A DNA stretch of 64,000 nt from a candidate division KSB1 bacterium (GTDB lineage Bacteria > Electryoneota > RPQS01), in assembly GCA_016214895.1 (NCBI GenBank), contig JACRMR010000003.1:434001-498000 (forward strand), in the 5' to 3' direction. The position numbers and the translations under genes were made by a program. Under the pieces are notes generated by a model. The model was not told the origin of the DNA. It saw only the letters and a list, made by a program, of their open reading frames with translations, and made no database searches. Below, piece after piece: positions 26,391-34,761 of the stretch; position 1 is the stretch's first letter; the number at the start of each line of letters is the position of its first letter.

Positions 26391-27188
26391 ATGCAGCCCA
26401 ATTCCACAAATCTTAGTCCCTTGACGGCGCGCGATGATGACTTGGGCCTCGGGGTTGATCTCGGCTCGCACTACACGAAGTTCGTGGTTTCTGACAGCAC
26501 GGGCGGTCGCGTCTTTATGAAAGTGATCCCGACCTTGAGCCGTCATCACCAAGCGTTCTCGGAGAGCCTCACGGGTATTCGCAACCGGTTCAACATTCGC
26601 GGAGAGTGTGCGACCGGATATGGCCGCAACAGCTATGCGAGCGAGCTGAAGAAGCCGGAACTTATTTGCGCGGCGGCGGGTGTGTCGTCACTGTTTCCCC
26701 TGCGGAAGGTCATCATTGATATCGGGGGCGAAGACATCAAGATCATCGAATGCGAACCCGGCGGCCAGGTCATTCAGTTCTACATGAATGACAAATGCTC
26801 CGCCGGAACCGGCGCCTTCTTGACGGAAATTGCAGACAAGGCTGAGATTGGTCTGGACGAGATGAGCGCGCTGGCGCGGAGATCGACGTCTGACCAACCC
26901 ATGAACAGCTTTTGCACGGTGTTCGCCAAGACGGAGATCCTTTCGTGGAAGTTCAGCGGCGTCGCGATCGAGGATATGGCACGCGGCATCTACCTGTCGA
27001 TTGTGGACCGCATCTGCAAGCTGCCGATTCGCGCCGGGTTGCCCGTGTTTCTGTGCGGCGGCGTGGCGGCACATCACCCGTACCTCTGCGAGTTGCTGTC
27101 CCGGCGGTTGGGCGCGCCGGTACAGATTACCCCTGATCCGCAGTTTATGGTGGCGCTAGGCGCAGCCATGTTCGCGCGACAATCCTGA
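26391..27188 (+). CDS. Extra BcrD/HgdC-like activator ATPase
   Basis: This ASKHA-fold ATPase is of the 2-hydroxyglutaryl-CoA dehydratase activator/benzoyl-CoA reductase type, 265 residues, so closer in size to HgdC and BcrD than to BcrA. Phosphate loops are LGVDLGSHYTKFV and IIDIGGEDIKI. Ligands for the subunit-bridging [4Fe-4S] cluster are C136 (MNDKCSAGTGAFL) and C175 (MNSFCTVFAKTE). The nucleotide-contact segment FLCGGVAAHH is present. Homodimeric activators of this type fire single electrons into an HgdB-like partner with ATP. The partner is most likely the protein encoded at 24153, two genes upstream, rather than BcrBC, which already has BcrA and BcrD. Confidence 0.87.
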   Translation: MQPNSTNLSPLTARDDDLGLGVDLGSHYTKFVVSDSTGGRVFMKVIPTLSRHHQAFSESLTGIRNRFNIRGECATGYGRNSYASELKKPELICAAAGVSSLFPLRKVIIDIGGEDIKIIECEPGGQVIQFYMNDKCSAGTGAFLTEIADKAEIGLDEMSALARRSTSDQPMNSFCTVFAKTEILSWKFSGVAIEDMARGIYLSIVDRICKLPIRAGLPVFLCGGVAAHHPYLCELLSRRLGAPVQITPDPQFMVALGAAMFARQS

Positions 27189-27264
27189 TGGCTGACGCGG
27201 CACCTAATCGCGCGGGTCTTCATTCGGAATTGTGAAGTCATTCACAAACAAGCAGGTTCATACT

Positions 27265-28320
27265 ATGACGATGATTCAAGCGTACCAGATGACGGTGAGG
27301 AATCAGCCGTTTGAGCGGACGTCCTATCCGGTACCCGCCTTGCAGCCGGGCGAAGCGCTGGTGCAGGTTGCCGGCTGCGGTGTGTGTCACACGGACATTA
27401 GTTTTTGGCATCACGGAGTGCCGACCAAGAAGGAACTGCCGTTGACGTTGGGGCACGAAATCAGCGGCGTGGTAGTGGATGGTCCGCTGGACTTGATCGG
27501 GAAATCGGTTGTGATTCCGGCGGTACTGCCTTGCGGCGAATGTGATTTGTGCCGAACCGGGCGCAGCAACATTTGCCAGAAACAGCGGATGCCGGGCAAC
27601 GACTTTCATGGCGGCTTCGCCAGTCATATTGTGGTCCCATCGCGATTTCTGGCGGTCGTACCGGAGGCCGTGCTCGCGCGCTACAAACTCGAAGAACTGG
27701 CCGTAGTTGCCGACGCCGTTTCGACGCCGCTGCAGGTCATCGAAAAGAGCGGACTGAAGTCCGGGGATTTAGCCATTGTCATCGGGATCGGTGGCGTCGG
27801 TCTGTATGCCGCACTGCTGGCCAGAATTGCGGGAGCCAGGGTTGTCGCGCTTGATCTTTCGCAGGCTCGTCTCGATCTGCTTTCGCAGGCGGGGATCACC
27901 TCGACGCTGAACACCGGCGGACTGAGTATCAAGGAAATCAAGGACAAGGTGAAGGCGATCGGCAAAGAATTGGGCGCGTCGCCCTATGGCTGGAAGATCT
28001 ACGAAGTTTCCGGCACGGCGGCCGGGCAGGAATTGGGCTTCGCGCTCCTCGGGATTGCCGGCGTGTTGTCCGTGGTCGGGTTTACGCTCGACAAACTGGA
28101 ACTGCGGCTCAGCAACTTGATGGCCTTCGATGCACAGGTCATCGGGACCTGGGGCTGCCGTCCCGAGTTATACGGCGAAGCGATCCGCATGGTGGGCGAC
28201 GGTCGGCTGAATTTGGCACCTTTCACAAAGACGCATCCGCTGTCGCAAATCAACGATGTCTTTCAGCAGGCGCTAGAACACAAGCTCTTGCAGCGCGCAG
28301 TGCTGGTGCCGGATTTCTGA
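27265..28320 (+). CDS. had: 6-hydroxycyclohex-1-ene-1-carbonyl-CoA dehydrogenase, zinc alcohol dehydrogenase family
   Basis: This should oxidise 6-hydroxycyclohex-1-ene-1-carbonyl-CoA to the 6-oxo compound with NAD+. The medium-chain dehydrogenase fold is clear: catalytic zinc site CGVCHTDISFWHHG and GHEISG, structural zinc cysteines in CGECDLCRTGRSNIC, and the cofactor loop IGIGGVGLYAALLA. ATG at 27265 is preferred (AGCAGG about eight bases upstream), giving 351 residues; a GTG at 27232 is in frame. The product name rests on its place between the reductase genes and oah/dch, the same trio as in Thauera and Azoarcus clusters. A gap of 76 bases separates it from the upstream ATPase gene. Confidence 0.88.
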   Translation: MTMIQAYQMTVRNQPFERTSYPVPALQPGEALVQVAGCGVCHTDISFWHHGVPTKKELPLTLGHEISGVVVDGPLDLIGKSVVIPAVLPCGECDLCRTGRSNICQKQRMPGNDFHGGFASHIVVPSRFLAVVPEAVLARYKLEELAVVADAVSTPLQVIEKSGLKSGDLAIVIGIGGVGLYAALLARIAGARVVALDLSQARLDLLSQAGITSTLNTGGLSIKEIKDKVKAIGKELGASPYGWKIYEVSGTAAGQELGFALLGIAGVLSVVGFTLDKLELRLSNLMAFDAQVIGTWGCRPELYGEAIRMVGDGRLNLAPFTKTHPLSQINDVFQQALEHKLLQRAVLVPDF

Positions 28321-28387
28321 GCCACCCGGCCCACGGAGATCAGACATCGCGCTCGGCTCTTCAATTTAACTCACAAGGTGCAAAAAC

Positions 28388-29473
28388 GTGGCTCACGATC
28401 TGTACGATCATAACTTGGTGGAGACCCGGTTCTCCGAGATCCTGTTTGAACGGCGCCCATGTCTCGACAAAGGCGGTAATCCGATCGCGGGTTTGTACAA
28501 TGCCTGGATCCTGCTGAATAATCCGAAGCAATTCAATTCGTACACGACGGCGGCCGTCAAGGAAGTCATTCTGGCCGTGCGCAACGCATCGGCCGATCGT
28601 GCCGTGGTCAACGTCGTTTTTACGGCGGTCGGCGACAAGGCGTTTTGCACGGGGGGCAACACCAAGGAATACGCGGAGTACTACGCCGGGCGGCCGACCG
28701 AGTACAAGCAGTACATGCGCCTCTTCAACGATATGATCACGGCTCTGCTTTACTGCGATAAGCCGGTGATTTGCCGCGTCAATGGGATGCGAGTCGCGGG
28801 TGGTCAGGAAATTGGCATGGCATGCGATTTTACGATTGCCAGCGACCTTGCGGTCTTTGGGCAAGCCGGGCCGAAGCACGGGAGCGCGCCAGACGGCGGC
28901 AGCACGGATTTTCTGCATCTGTTCGTCGGAATCGAACGCGCAATGCAAAGCTGCACGCTCTGTGAAATGTGGAATGCGTATGAAGCGGTATCCATCGGGC
29001 TGATCTCGCGAGCAGTGCCGGTATTGACAGTGAACGGCAAGCTCGTGCGCAATCCTCTGCTCATTACCGACCGTTGGTTGGATGAGTCGGGTACGATTGT
29101 GTACGGGCAGAAGAAGACGGGAGCAGCGATGGAGGAAGCTAAGGCCGTCATGGCCGCCGGCACCATCGACTTAACACCGCTTGATAGCGCTGTCAACGAG
29201 ATGGCCACCAAGCTGCTCTATACGATGCCGGATTGCATCAACAAGACGTTGAACAGTCTGCGAAAGAAGAAGCTTGAGCATTGGGATCGGAACCATCAGA
29301 CCAATCGCGACTGGCTTGGGTTGAATATGATGACCGAAGCCAAGGCCGGGTTTCGAGCGTTCAATGAGGGCCCGAAGGGCAATCGCGAGGTGGATTTCGT
29401 CAAACTTCGCTTGATGCTGGCCGCCGGCCATCCGTGGGATGAGGAGATGGTGGAAGCGATACTACCCAGGTAA
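28388..29473 (+). CDS. oah: 6-oxocyclohex-1-ene-1-carbonyl-CoA hydrolase (ring-opening)
   Basis: This crotonase-fold hydrolase adds two water molecules to 6-oxocyclohex-1-ene-1-carbonyl-CoA and opens the ring to 3-hydroxypimelyl-CoA. It is the marker enzyme (BamA/Oah) of anaerobic benzoyl-CoA degradation. The oxyanion segment NGMRVAGGQEIGMACDF and the family-specific stretch KHGSAPDGGSTDFL are present. At 361 residues it is longer than ordinary enoyl-CoA hydratases and matches the Oah size class. The start is a GTG at 28388 preceded by AAGGTG. Seven bases separate it from dch. Of all proteins here, this and BcrA/D identify the pathway most directly. Confidence 0.93.
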   Translation: MAHDLYDHNLVETRFSEILFERRPCLDKGGNPIAGLYNAWILLNNPKQFNSYTTAAVKEVILAVRNASADRAVVNVVFTAVGDKAFCTGGNTKEYAEYYAGRPTEYKQYMRLFNDMITALLYCDKPVICRVNGMRVAGGQEIGMACDFTIASDLAVFGQAGPKHGSAPDGGSTDFLHLFVGIERAMQSCTLCEMWNAYEAVSIGLISRAVPVLTVNGKLVRNPLLITDRWLDESGTIVYGQKKTGAAMEEAKAVMAAGTIDLTPLDSAVNEMATKLLYTMPDCINKTLNSLRKKKLEHWDRNHQTNRDWLGLNMMTEAKAGFRAFNEGPKGNREVDFVKLRLMLAAGHPWDEEMVEAILPR

Positions 29474-29480
29474 CAAAGAC

Positions 29481-30257
29481 ATGCCGCAGAAGATTCGCCG
29501 CGAGTCGTCGTACGACGGTCAGGTCGTCACGCTGACTCTTGACGCACCGAAGGCGAACATCCTCGATGCTGAGTTGATGTGTCAGCTACAGTTGGAGCTG
29601 GATGATTTGCGCGAGCACGCCGAGCTGAAACTGGTTCAGTTCACGGGTGCGGGAGATCATTTCAGTTTCGGCGCCAGTGTTGCGGAGCACACCCGTGAAA
29701 AGGCGGCGGCAATGCTCACGCAGTTTCATGCGCTGTTTCATGCGCTGACTGAGCTGGCCGTTCCCACCGCGGCGCTCATTTCGGGACAGTGCCTTGGTGG
29801 AGCCATGGAATTGGCGCTGATGTGCAATTTCATGTTCATTGATCGCACGGCCCGGCTTGGTCAGCCGGAGATTGTGCTTGGGGTCTTCCCCCCGCCAGCT
29901 TCGCTCTTGCTGCCGTTGAAGATCGGACAGGCGCGTGCTGACGAGCTAATTCTCACAGGTAGATCGCTGACGGCGGAGGAAGTGGTGAGCTTCGGCCTGG
30001 CCACCGCATCGTGTGCCGATCGCGCCGCGCTGGAGGCGGGAGTTGAAGCTTGGGCTGCGAAGCACATCCTTCCGAAGAGTGCCACAGCATTGCGCTACGC
30101 TGTCCGCGCGTCACGCTGGCGGTTCAATCAGGCCATCAAGACGGAGCTGAACCGACTTCAGGAGTATTATGTCGGGGAGCTGATGGCTACGCATGACGCC
30201 AACGAAGGCATCGCGGCGTTTCTGGAAAAGCGACCTCCAGTTTGGCAGAACCGCTGA
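29481..30257 (+). CDS. dch: Cyclohexa-1,5-diene-1-carbonyl-CoA hydratase
   Basis: This crotonase-family enzyme hydrates the dienoyl-CoA made by benzoyl-CoA reductase to 6-hydroxycyclohex-1-ene-1-carbonyl-CoA. The oxyanion/active-site segment SGQCLGGAMELALMC and the following PEIVLGVFPPPAS are characteristic; the PPPAS variation near the second catalytic position is a feature of Dch rather than of fatty-acid hydratases. Start ATG at 29481 gives 258 residues, the usual size for Dch; an earlier in-frame start overlaps oah. It is five bases from the SDR gene. A general enoyl-CoA hydratase cannot be wholly excluded, but the gene context is strong. Confidence 0.88.
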   Translation: MPQKIRRESSYDGQVVTLTLDAPKANILDAELMCQLQLELDDLREHAELKLVQFTGAGDHFSFGASVAEHTREKAAAMLTQFHALFHALTELAVPTAALISGQCLGGAMELALMCNFMFIDRTARLGQPEIVLGVFPPPASLLLPLKIGQARADELILTGRSLTAEEVVSFGLATASCADRAALEAGVEAWAAKHILPKSATALRYAVRASRWRFNQAIKTELNRLQEYYVGELMATHDANEGIAAFLEKRPPVWQNR

Positions 30258-30262
30258 AGACA

Positions 30263-31000
30263 ATGAGTAGTTTTCAAGGGAAGTCCGCGATCGTGACCGG
30301 AGCCGCGCGCGGCATCGGCCGCGCAATTGCTCAGCGGTTTCATGAGTTGGGTGCACGGGTGTTCGTACTGGATCGGGACTACCCCGATTCCTTTACGAGC
30401 GAAACCGAGGGTCTCATCCCGTTCACCGGTGATGTGTCATCGCGTATCGATGTCGAGCAGTTCGTCGCGGCCGTTATTGAGCAGGCCGGCGGCATCGATA
30501 TCCTTGTGAACAATGCCGGAATTCTTCGAGACAATGTGATCTGGCGAATGAGTGAGGAGGAGTTCGACGCCGTGTTGAATGTGAACCTGAAGGGCGCGTG
30601 GTTGATGTGCAAGACCGTTGCCCAGCCGATGCGCGAGCGGAAGTATGGCCGGATCATCAATATTGCCTCGCGTGCGTGGCTAGGGAATGCCGGACAGTCC
30701 AATTACTCGGCTTCCAAAGGCGGACTCATCAGTCTCACGCGCGTGCTGGCTTTAGAATTGGCGCGCTCCCAAGTGACCGTGAACGCGGTAGCACCGGGAC
30801 TGATTGATACCCCGATGACGCGGGCATTGCCGGAGGACACTTTTCAGATGCTCGTGAATGCGCAGCCCGGCAAGCGGGCCGGGACTCCCGAGGACGTTGC
30901 CGCCGCGGTTTGCTTCTTCGCTTCGGCTGAGGCGGCGTTCATCACGGGCCAAACGCTCTACGTGGACGGCGGCAAAAGCATCGGAGCCGCGACCGTATGA
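30263..31000 (+). CDS. Short-chain dehydrogenase/reductase, FabG-like
   Basis: This classical SDR has 245 residues and starts at the ATG at 30263 (a TTG at 30242 overlaps dch). The cofactor motif TGAARGIGRA, NNAG, the catalytic Ser of NIASRAW, YSASK with Tyr and Lys, and the ending GQTLYVDGG are all present. D at the end of the second strand (VLDRD) suggests NAD rather than NADP. Between dch and hcrC it probably acts as a 3-hydroxyacyl-CoA dehydrogenase, for instance on 3-hydroxypimelyl-CoA, overlapping in role with the dehydrogenase fusion at 35973. An alicyclic hydroxyacyl-CoA substrate is also possible. Confidence 0.85.
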   Translation: MSSFQGKSAIVTGAARGIGRAIAQRFHELGARVFVLDRDYPDSFTSETEGLIPFTGDVSSRIDVEQFVAAVIEQAGGIDILVNNAGILRDNVIWRMSEEEFDAVLNVNLKGAWLMCKTVAQPMRERKYGRIINIASRAWLGNAGQSNYSASKGGLISLTRVLALELARSQVTVNAVAPGLIDTPMTRALPEDTFQMLVNAQPGKRAGTPEDVAAAVCFFASAEAAFITGQTLYVDGGKSIGAATV

Positions 31001-31009
31001 TTCGGATCC

Positions 31010-31477
31010 ATGCCTGACCTGACGCTCAATGTGAATGGCGCGCGGCACACCGTTTGGGTGGATCCGCACGAATCCTTGCTGGACGTCCTCCGCGAACGCT
31101 TGGGCCTGGCGGGAACGAAGCGGGGTTGCGACCAAGCGACGTGCGGCGCCTGCACGGTGCTCTTGGACCGTCAACCGATCCTGAGCTGTATCACTCCGGC
31201 ACTCCGCTGTCGAAACCGCGATGTGCGGACCATCGAAGGCGTCGCCCTGAACGGCAAGCTCCATCCGGTGCAGGAAAGCCTGGTCGAATCCGGCGGGATT
31301 CAATGCGGCTTCTGCACGCCGGGGATGGTGATGACCATTCTCGCCTTCTTGAGTGAGAATCCCAATCCCTCGGCGGAGCAGATTCGCCGGGCCCTCTCCG
31401 GGAATCTGTGCCGCTGCACCGGCTACGCAAAAATCGTATCCGCCGTGCAGCGCGCGGCGGAGGTACTTAGATCATGA
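31010..31477 (+). CDS. hcrC: 4-hydroxybenzoyl-CoA reductase γ subunit, two [2Fe-2S] clusters
   Basis: This is the small iron-sulfur subunit of the molybdenum enzyme that removes the phenolic hydroxyl of 4-hydroxybenzoyl-CoA to give benzoyl-CoA. The plant-type [2Fe-2S] domain uses C40, C45, C48 and C60, and the helical second domain uses C99, C102, C134 and C136 (QCGFC and CRC). All eight ligands are present in the 155 residues. The stop overlaps hcrA as ATGA. Related hydroxylases share this subunit, and the assignment to 4-hydroxybenzoyl-CoA reductase rests on the β subunit described at 33750. Confidence 0.92.
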   Translation: MPDLTLNVNGARHTVWVDPHESLLDVLRERLGLAGTKRGCDQATCGACTVLLDRQPILSCITPALRCRNRDVRTIEGVALNGKLHPVQESLVESGGIQCGFCTPGMVMTILAFLSENPNPSAEQIRRALSGNLCRCTGYAKIVSAVQRAAEVLRS

Positions 31478-33753
31478 GTCGTGTTATCGGCCATCCCACG
31501 CCGTACATTGACGCACGCCGCAAAGTGACCGGCGAGGCGCTGTACACGGATGACTATCGATTCTCCAATGCGCTTCATGTTCATTTTCTGCGCAGTCCGC
31601 ATGCCCATGCCTTGATCAAAAGTATCGACGCGTCCGCGGCCGAGGCGAATCCGCGGGTGCGAGCGATCGCAGTGGGCAAGGAGTTGCCGACGGCGTTCGG
31701 AATACTGCCCATCAGTCCGGATGAGACGGCGATGGCGATCGAGAAGGTGCGCTTCGTCGGGGAGATCGTGGCGGCGGTGGCGGCGGATACGAAACAGGCG
31801 GCCATGGCGGCGGCCCACGCCATTCGCGTCGAATACGAGTTGCTTCCAGCGGTTCTGGACCCGGAGGAAGCGCTGCAAAGCTGCGAGCCGGGGCGGCAGA
31901 TTCACGACCATTCTCGCGACCGAACGAATATTCACAAGACGGCCGAACTGAGCTTCAATGATCCGGAAGCCGGGCTGCAGGAATCGACTTTTGTACGATC
32001 CGCGGAATTCAAATTCGCGGGCGTGACTCATGCGTTTACCGAGCCGCATGCCACCTGGGCAACGTATTCACCGGATGGCGAGCTAACGGTGATTTCCGCG
32101 ACGCAAGTTCCCCACTACTTGCAGCGGACGTTGTCCACTGTGCTTGGACTGCCCCGGCACCGGGTGCGCGTGGTGAAGCCGACGCTGGGCGGTGGCTTCG
32201 GCGGGAAGGGCGATCCGTTTCCCCACGAGCTCATTACGGCTCATCTGGCGATGAAGACGGGGCAGCCTGTCCGATGCTCTTTCAGCAGGGAAGAAGTGTT
32301 TTTGACCAATCATGGCCGACATCCAACGACGCTGACGATGTCGGTCGGCTGCGACAAGTCCGGCAAGCTGACGGCACTGCACGGAGACATCGTGATTGAT
32401 GGCGGAGCGTTTGCCAGCTTCGGCGTCGTGACGACATACTACAACGGTGTGCTGCTGCAAGGGCCTTATCGAATAGACCGTTTTGGCTTTCGGACCCGGC
32501 GTGTGTACACCAATAAGCCGCAGAGCGGCGCGATGCGCGGCCACGGCGCGGTAAACTCCCGCTATGCGGTCGAAACGCTGTTGGACATGCTGGCGCGCGA
32601 CGCCGGGATGGATCCCTGCGACTTCCGCATGCAGAACTTCCTCCCGGCGCATACTCAAACCGTCGGTCAACTGCGCATTACGAGTAACGGAGTGCGGGAA
32701 TGTCTGGAGGCTGTCCGGAAACGTTCCGGCTGGGATCAGCGCTTCGGCAAGCTGCCGTTCGGGAGAGGCATCGGCGTGGCCTGCGGCTTCTACATCTCCG
32801 GTAGCGCGCTCCCTATCATCTGGAATCGCCAGCCGCAAAGCGTCGTTCACGCGAAACTCGACGCCGACGGCAGCATCGTGATCTTCAGCGGCGCTTCCGA
32901 CATCGGTCAAGGTAGCGATACCATGTTGGCTCAGATTGCGGCGGAAGTGCTCGGCGTTCCGCTGAGCCGGATTCGTGTCGTGACGGCGGACACGAGCCTC
33001 GCTCCCGTGGATTTGGGAAGTTACTCGAGTCGCGTAACCTTTATGGCCGGTAATGCCGCCAAAAGCGCGGTCGAGAAAGTTCGTCACGAGATCGCGCTTG
33101 CCGTAAGTCAAGAGCGCAAGGTTGATGCGGACGCGCTGTGCTTCGATCATGAGCGTGTCCTGACCGCCGACGGACAGGTGGATGTGAGTTGGGATGAAGC
33201 CGTGGAAATCGCCACCGCCTTTCGCGGTTCCTTCGTAGAAAGTGGATTCTACATATCTCCCAAGCTGGGCGGAGATTTCAAAGGTTCCGGCGCGGGTCTG
33301 AGTCCGTCTTACAGCTTCGGCGCGGCCGTCAGTGAAGTGGCGGTGAATCATCACACCGGTGAGGTGCGCGTCATCAAGGTGTGGAGCGCTCACGACTGCG
33401 GCAAGGCGCTGAATCCGCTGGCCGTGGAAGGGCAGATGGAGGGCAGTATTCACATGGGTCTCGGCCAGGTCCTCTCAGAGGAGTTGCGCTACGACAACGG
33501 CCGACTGCTGAATGCAAACCTTGCGGACTATCGGATTCCGACGGCGCTGGACACTCCTGAAATGGATGTCACCATTGTTGAATCGGCGGATCCCGAAGGT
33601 CCCTTCGGCGCCAAAGAAGTCGGCGAGGGGCCGATTCATCCGGTGCTCCCTTCGATTGGAAATGCCATCTTCGATGCCGTTGGTGTGCGGATGTATGAAC
33701 TGCCGATCACTCCCGAAAAAGTGCGTCGGGCACTTCGCCAGGGCTCCGTATGA
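31474..33753 (+). CDS. hcrA: 4-hydroxybenzoyl-CoA reductase α subunit, molybdenum-binding
   Basis: This is the catalytic subunit of the xanthine oxidase family, binding the molybdenum dinucleotide cofactor. Family motifs are intact: GGGFGGKGDPF, RGHGAVNSRYAVE, GASDIGQGSDTMLAQIAAE, and the near-terminal GAKEVGEGP with the active-site Glu. It has 759 residues, as expected. The XdhC-like and MocA-like proteins at the operon start should supply and insert its cofactor. ATGA overlaps on both sides link it to hcrC and hcrB, giving the order C-A-B, unlike A-B-C in Thauera and Rhodopseudomonas as I recall it. Confidence 0.93.
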   Translation: MSRVIGHPTPYIDARRKVTGEALYTDDYRFSNALHVHFLRSPHAHALIKSIDASAAEANPRVRAIAVGKELPTAFGILPISPDETAMAIEKVRFVGEIVAAVAADTKQAAMAAAHAIRVEYELLPAVLDPEEALQSCEPGRQIHDHSRDRTNIHKTAELSFNDPEAGLQESTFVRSAEFKFAGVTHAFTEPHATWATYSPDGELTVISATQVPHYLQRTLSTVLGLPRHRVRVVKPTLGGGFGGKGDPFPHELITAHLAMKTGQPVRCSFSREEVFLTNHGRHPTTLTMSVGCDKSGKLTALHGDIVIDGGAFASFGVVTTYYNGVLLQGPYRIDRFGFRTRRVYTNKPQSGAMRGHGAVNSRYAVETLLDMLARDAGMDPCDFRMQNFLPAHTQTVGQLRITSNGVRECLEAVRKRSGWDQRFGKLPFGRGIGVACGFYISGSALPIIWNRQPQSVVHAKLDADGSIVIFSGASDIGQGSDTMLAQIAAEVLGVPLSRIRVVTADTSLAPVDLGSYSSRVTFMAGNAAKSAVEKVRHEIALAVSQERKVDADALCFDHERVLTADGQVDVSWDEAVEIATAFRGSFVESGFYISPKLGGDFKGSGAGLSPSYSFGAAVSEVAVNHHTGEVRVIKVWSAHDCGKALNPLAVEGQMEGSIHMGLGQVLSEELRYDNGRLLNANLADYRIPTALDTPEMDVTIVESADPEGPFGAKEVGEGPIHPVLPSIGNAIFDAVGVRMYELPITPEKVRRALRQGSV

Positions 33754-34730
33754 GCAGCGCATTGCCGTCCGATCCCGCAGCGCGCTTCTACTCCCTGCCG
33801 GAATCCGTTGCTGAAGCGTTGGCCGCGGCTCGCAGCTGTGCGGGAGAATACCGATACTCGGCAGGAGGCACGGACCTGCAAGTGCTGCGTGGGCAAGGCT
33901 TGCATGATCCGGCAATGGTGATTGACCTCTCCTGTATCCGCGACCTTCGTGAACTGCGCTTTCAGGATAGCGCACTTGACATCGGCGCACTTGTCACACT
34001 GGATGAACTGATTTCTAATCTCCGGGTCAGGCAAGCCTATCCGCTGTTGCTCGAAGCGGCGCTGTCCGTGGCGACTCCGGTAATCCGCAAGACGGCGACC
34101 GTCGGCGGCAATCTGTTGGTAAGTAATCGCTGCATAAACTACAATCAATCCCGGTCGTGGCGAGCCGCGGTGGGTTCCTGCTTGCGCGACGTCGGCGACA
34201 CGTGCCTTGTCACGGGAGTCCGCCATGGCAAGTGTTTCTCGCGTCATGTGTCGGATTTGGCTCCGGTCCTGCTTGCCCTCGATGCCGCGGTGACGATTCG
34301 AAATCAGAACTCCACGTTCTCCATTCCGTTGTCCAAGTTATATGTGCAGGATGGCATCCGGTTCCTCAGCCACCTCGAGCACGACGGCATTCTGCTGAGC
34401 ATTCGAGTCGCGGCGACCACCAAGCATTGTTATTACCGAAAGCTTCGTCTGCGGCAGAGCCTGGATTTCGCGTCGTTGTCAGTGGCGGCCTGCGTTGACG
34501 CAGCAGGAGTCGTTCGCATCTGCCTGAACGGCATAGCGATGGCTCCAGTTTTGATTACGGGCACATGGTCCGACCTCTCTTTGCCGGACCTGATCAAGCG
34601 GGCGCGTCTGAAGAGCAAGTTAGTGGACAACGATCTTCTGCCGATGGCCTATCGACAGGAGATGCTGGCTGTGTATCTCGAAGAGTTGTGGCACGTCTTC
34701 CACGGGCAGAGACCCGAAAGCAATCGATGA
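33750..34730 (+). CDS. hcrB: 4-hydroxybenzoyl-CoA reductase β subunit with FAD and extra [4Fe-4S] loop
   Basis: This is the FAD subunit. The FAD-binding segments YSAGGTDLQVLRGQG and ATVGGNLLVSNRC are visible. What makes it specific is an insertion of about 40 residues carrying four cysteines, C128, C144, C152 and C162. In the Thauera enzyme such a loop holds an additional [4Fe-4S] cluster used for the reversed, reductive reaction, and other xanthine oxidase relatives lack it. Spacing is 16, 8 and 10 residues; the last interval appears one longer than in the Thauera protein. This loop is the best evidence that the complex is 4-hydroxybenzoyl-CoA reductase and not a hydroxylase. Length is 326 residues. 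Confidence 0.93.
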   Translation: MSSALPSDPAARFYSLPESVAEALAAARSCAGEYRYSAGGTDLQVLRGQGLHDPAMVIDLSCIRDLRELRFQDSALDIGALVTLDELISNLRVRQAYPLLLEAALSVATPVIRKTATVGGNLLVSNRCINYNQSRSWRAAVGSCLRDVGDTCLVTGVRHGKCFSRHVSDLAPVLLALDAAVTIRNQNSTFSIPLSKLYVQDGIRFLSHLEHDGILLSIRVAATTKHCYYRKLRLRQSLDFASLSVAACVDAAGVVRICLNGIAMAPVLITGTWSDLSLPDLIKRARLKSKLVDNDLLPMAYRQEMLAVYLEELWHVFHGQRPESNR

Positions 34731-34761
34731 GGGACAACATGACGAAATTCCGGAGGCATTC

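Noticed and set aside
32083-33453. Minus-strand frame of 456 codons opposite hcrA
   Set aside because: hcrA is complete on the other strand with all motifs; the antisense frame has none and results from high-GC codon bias.
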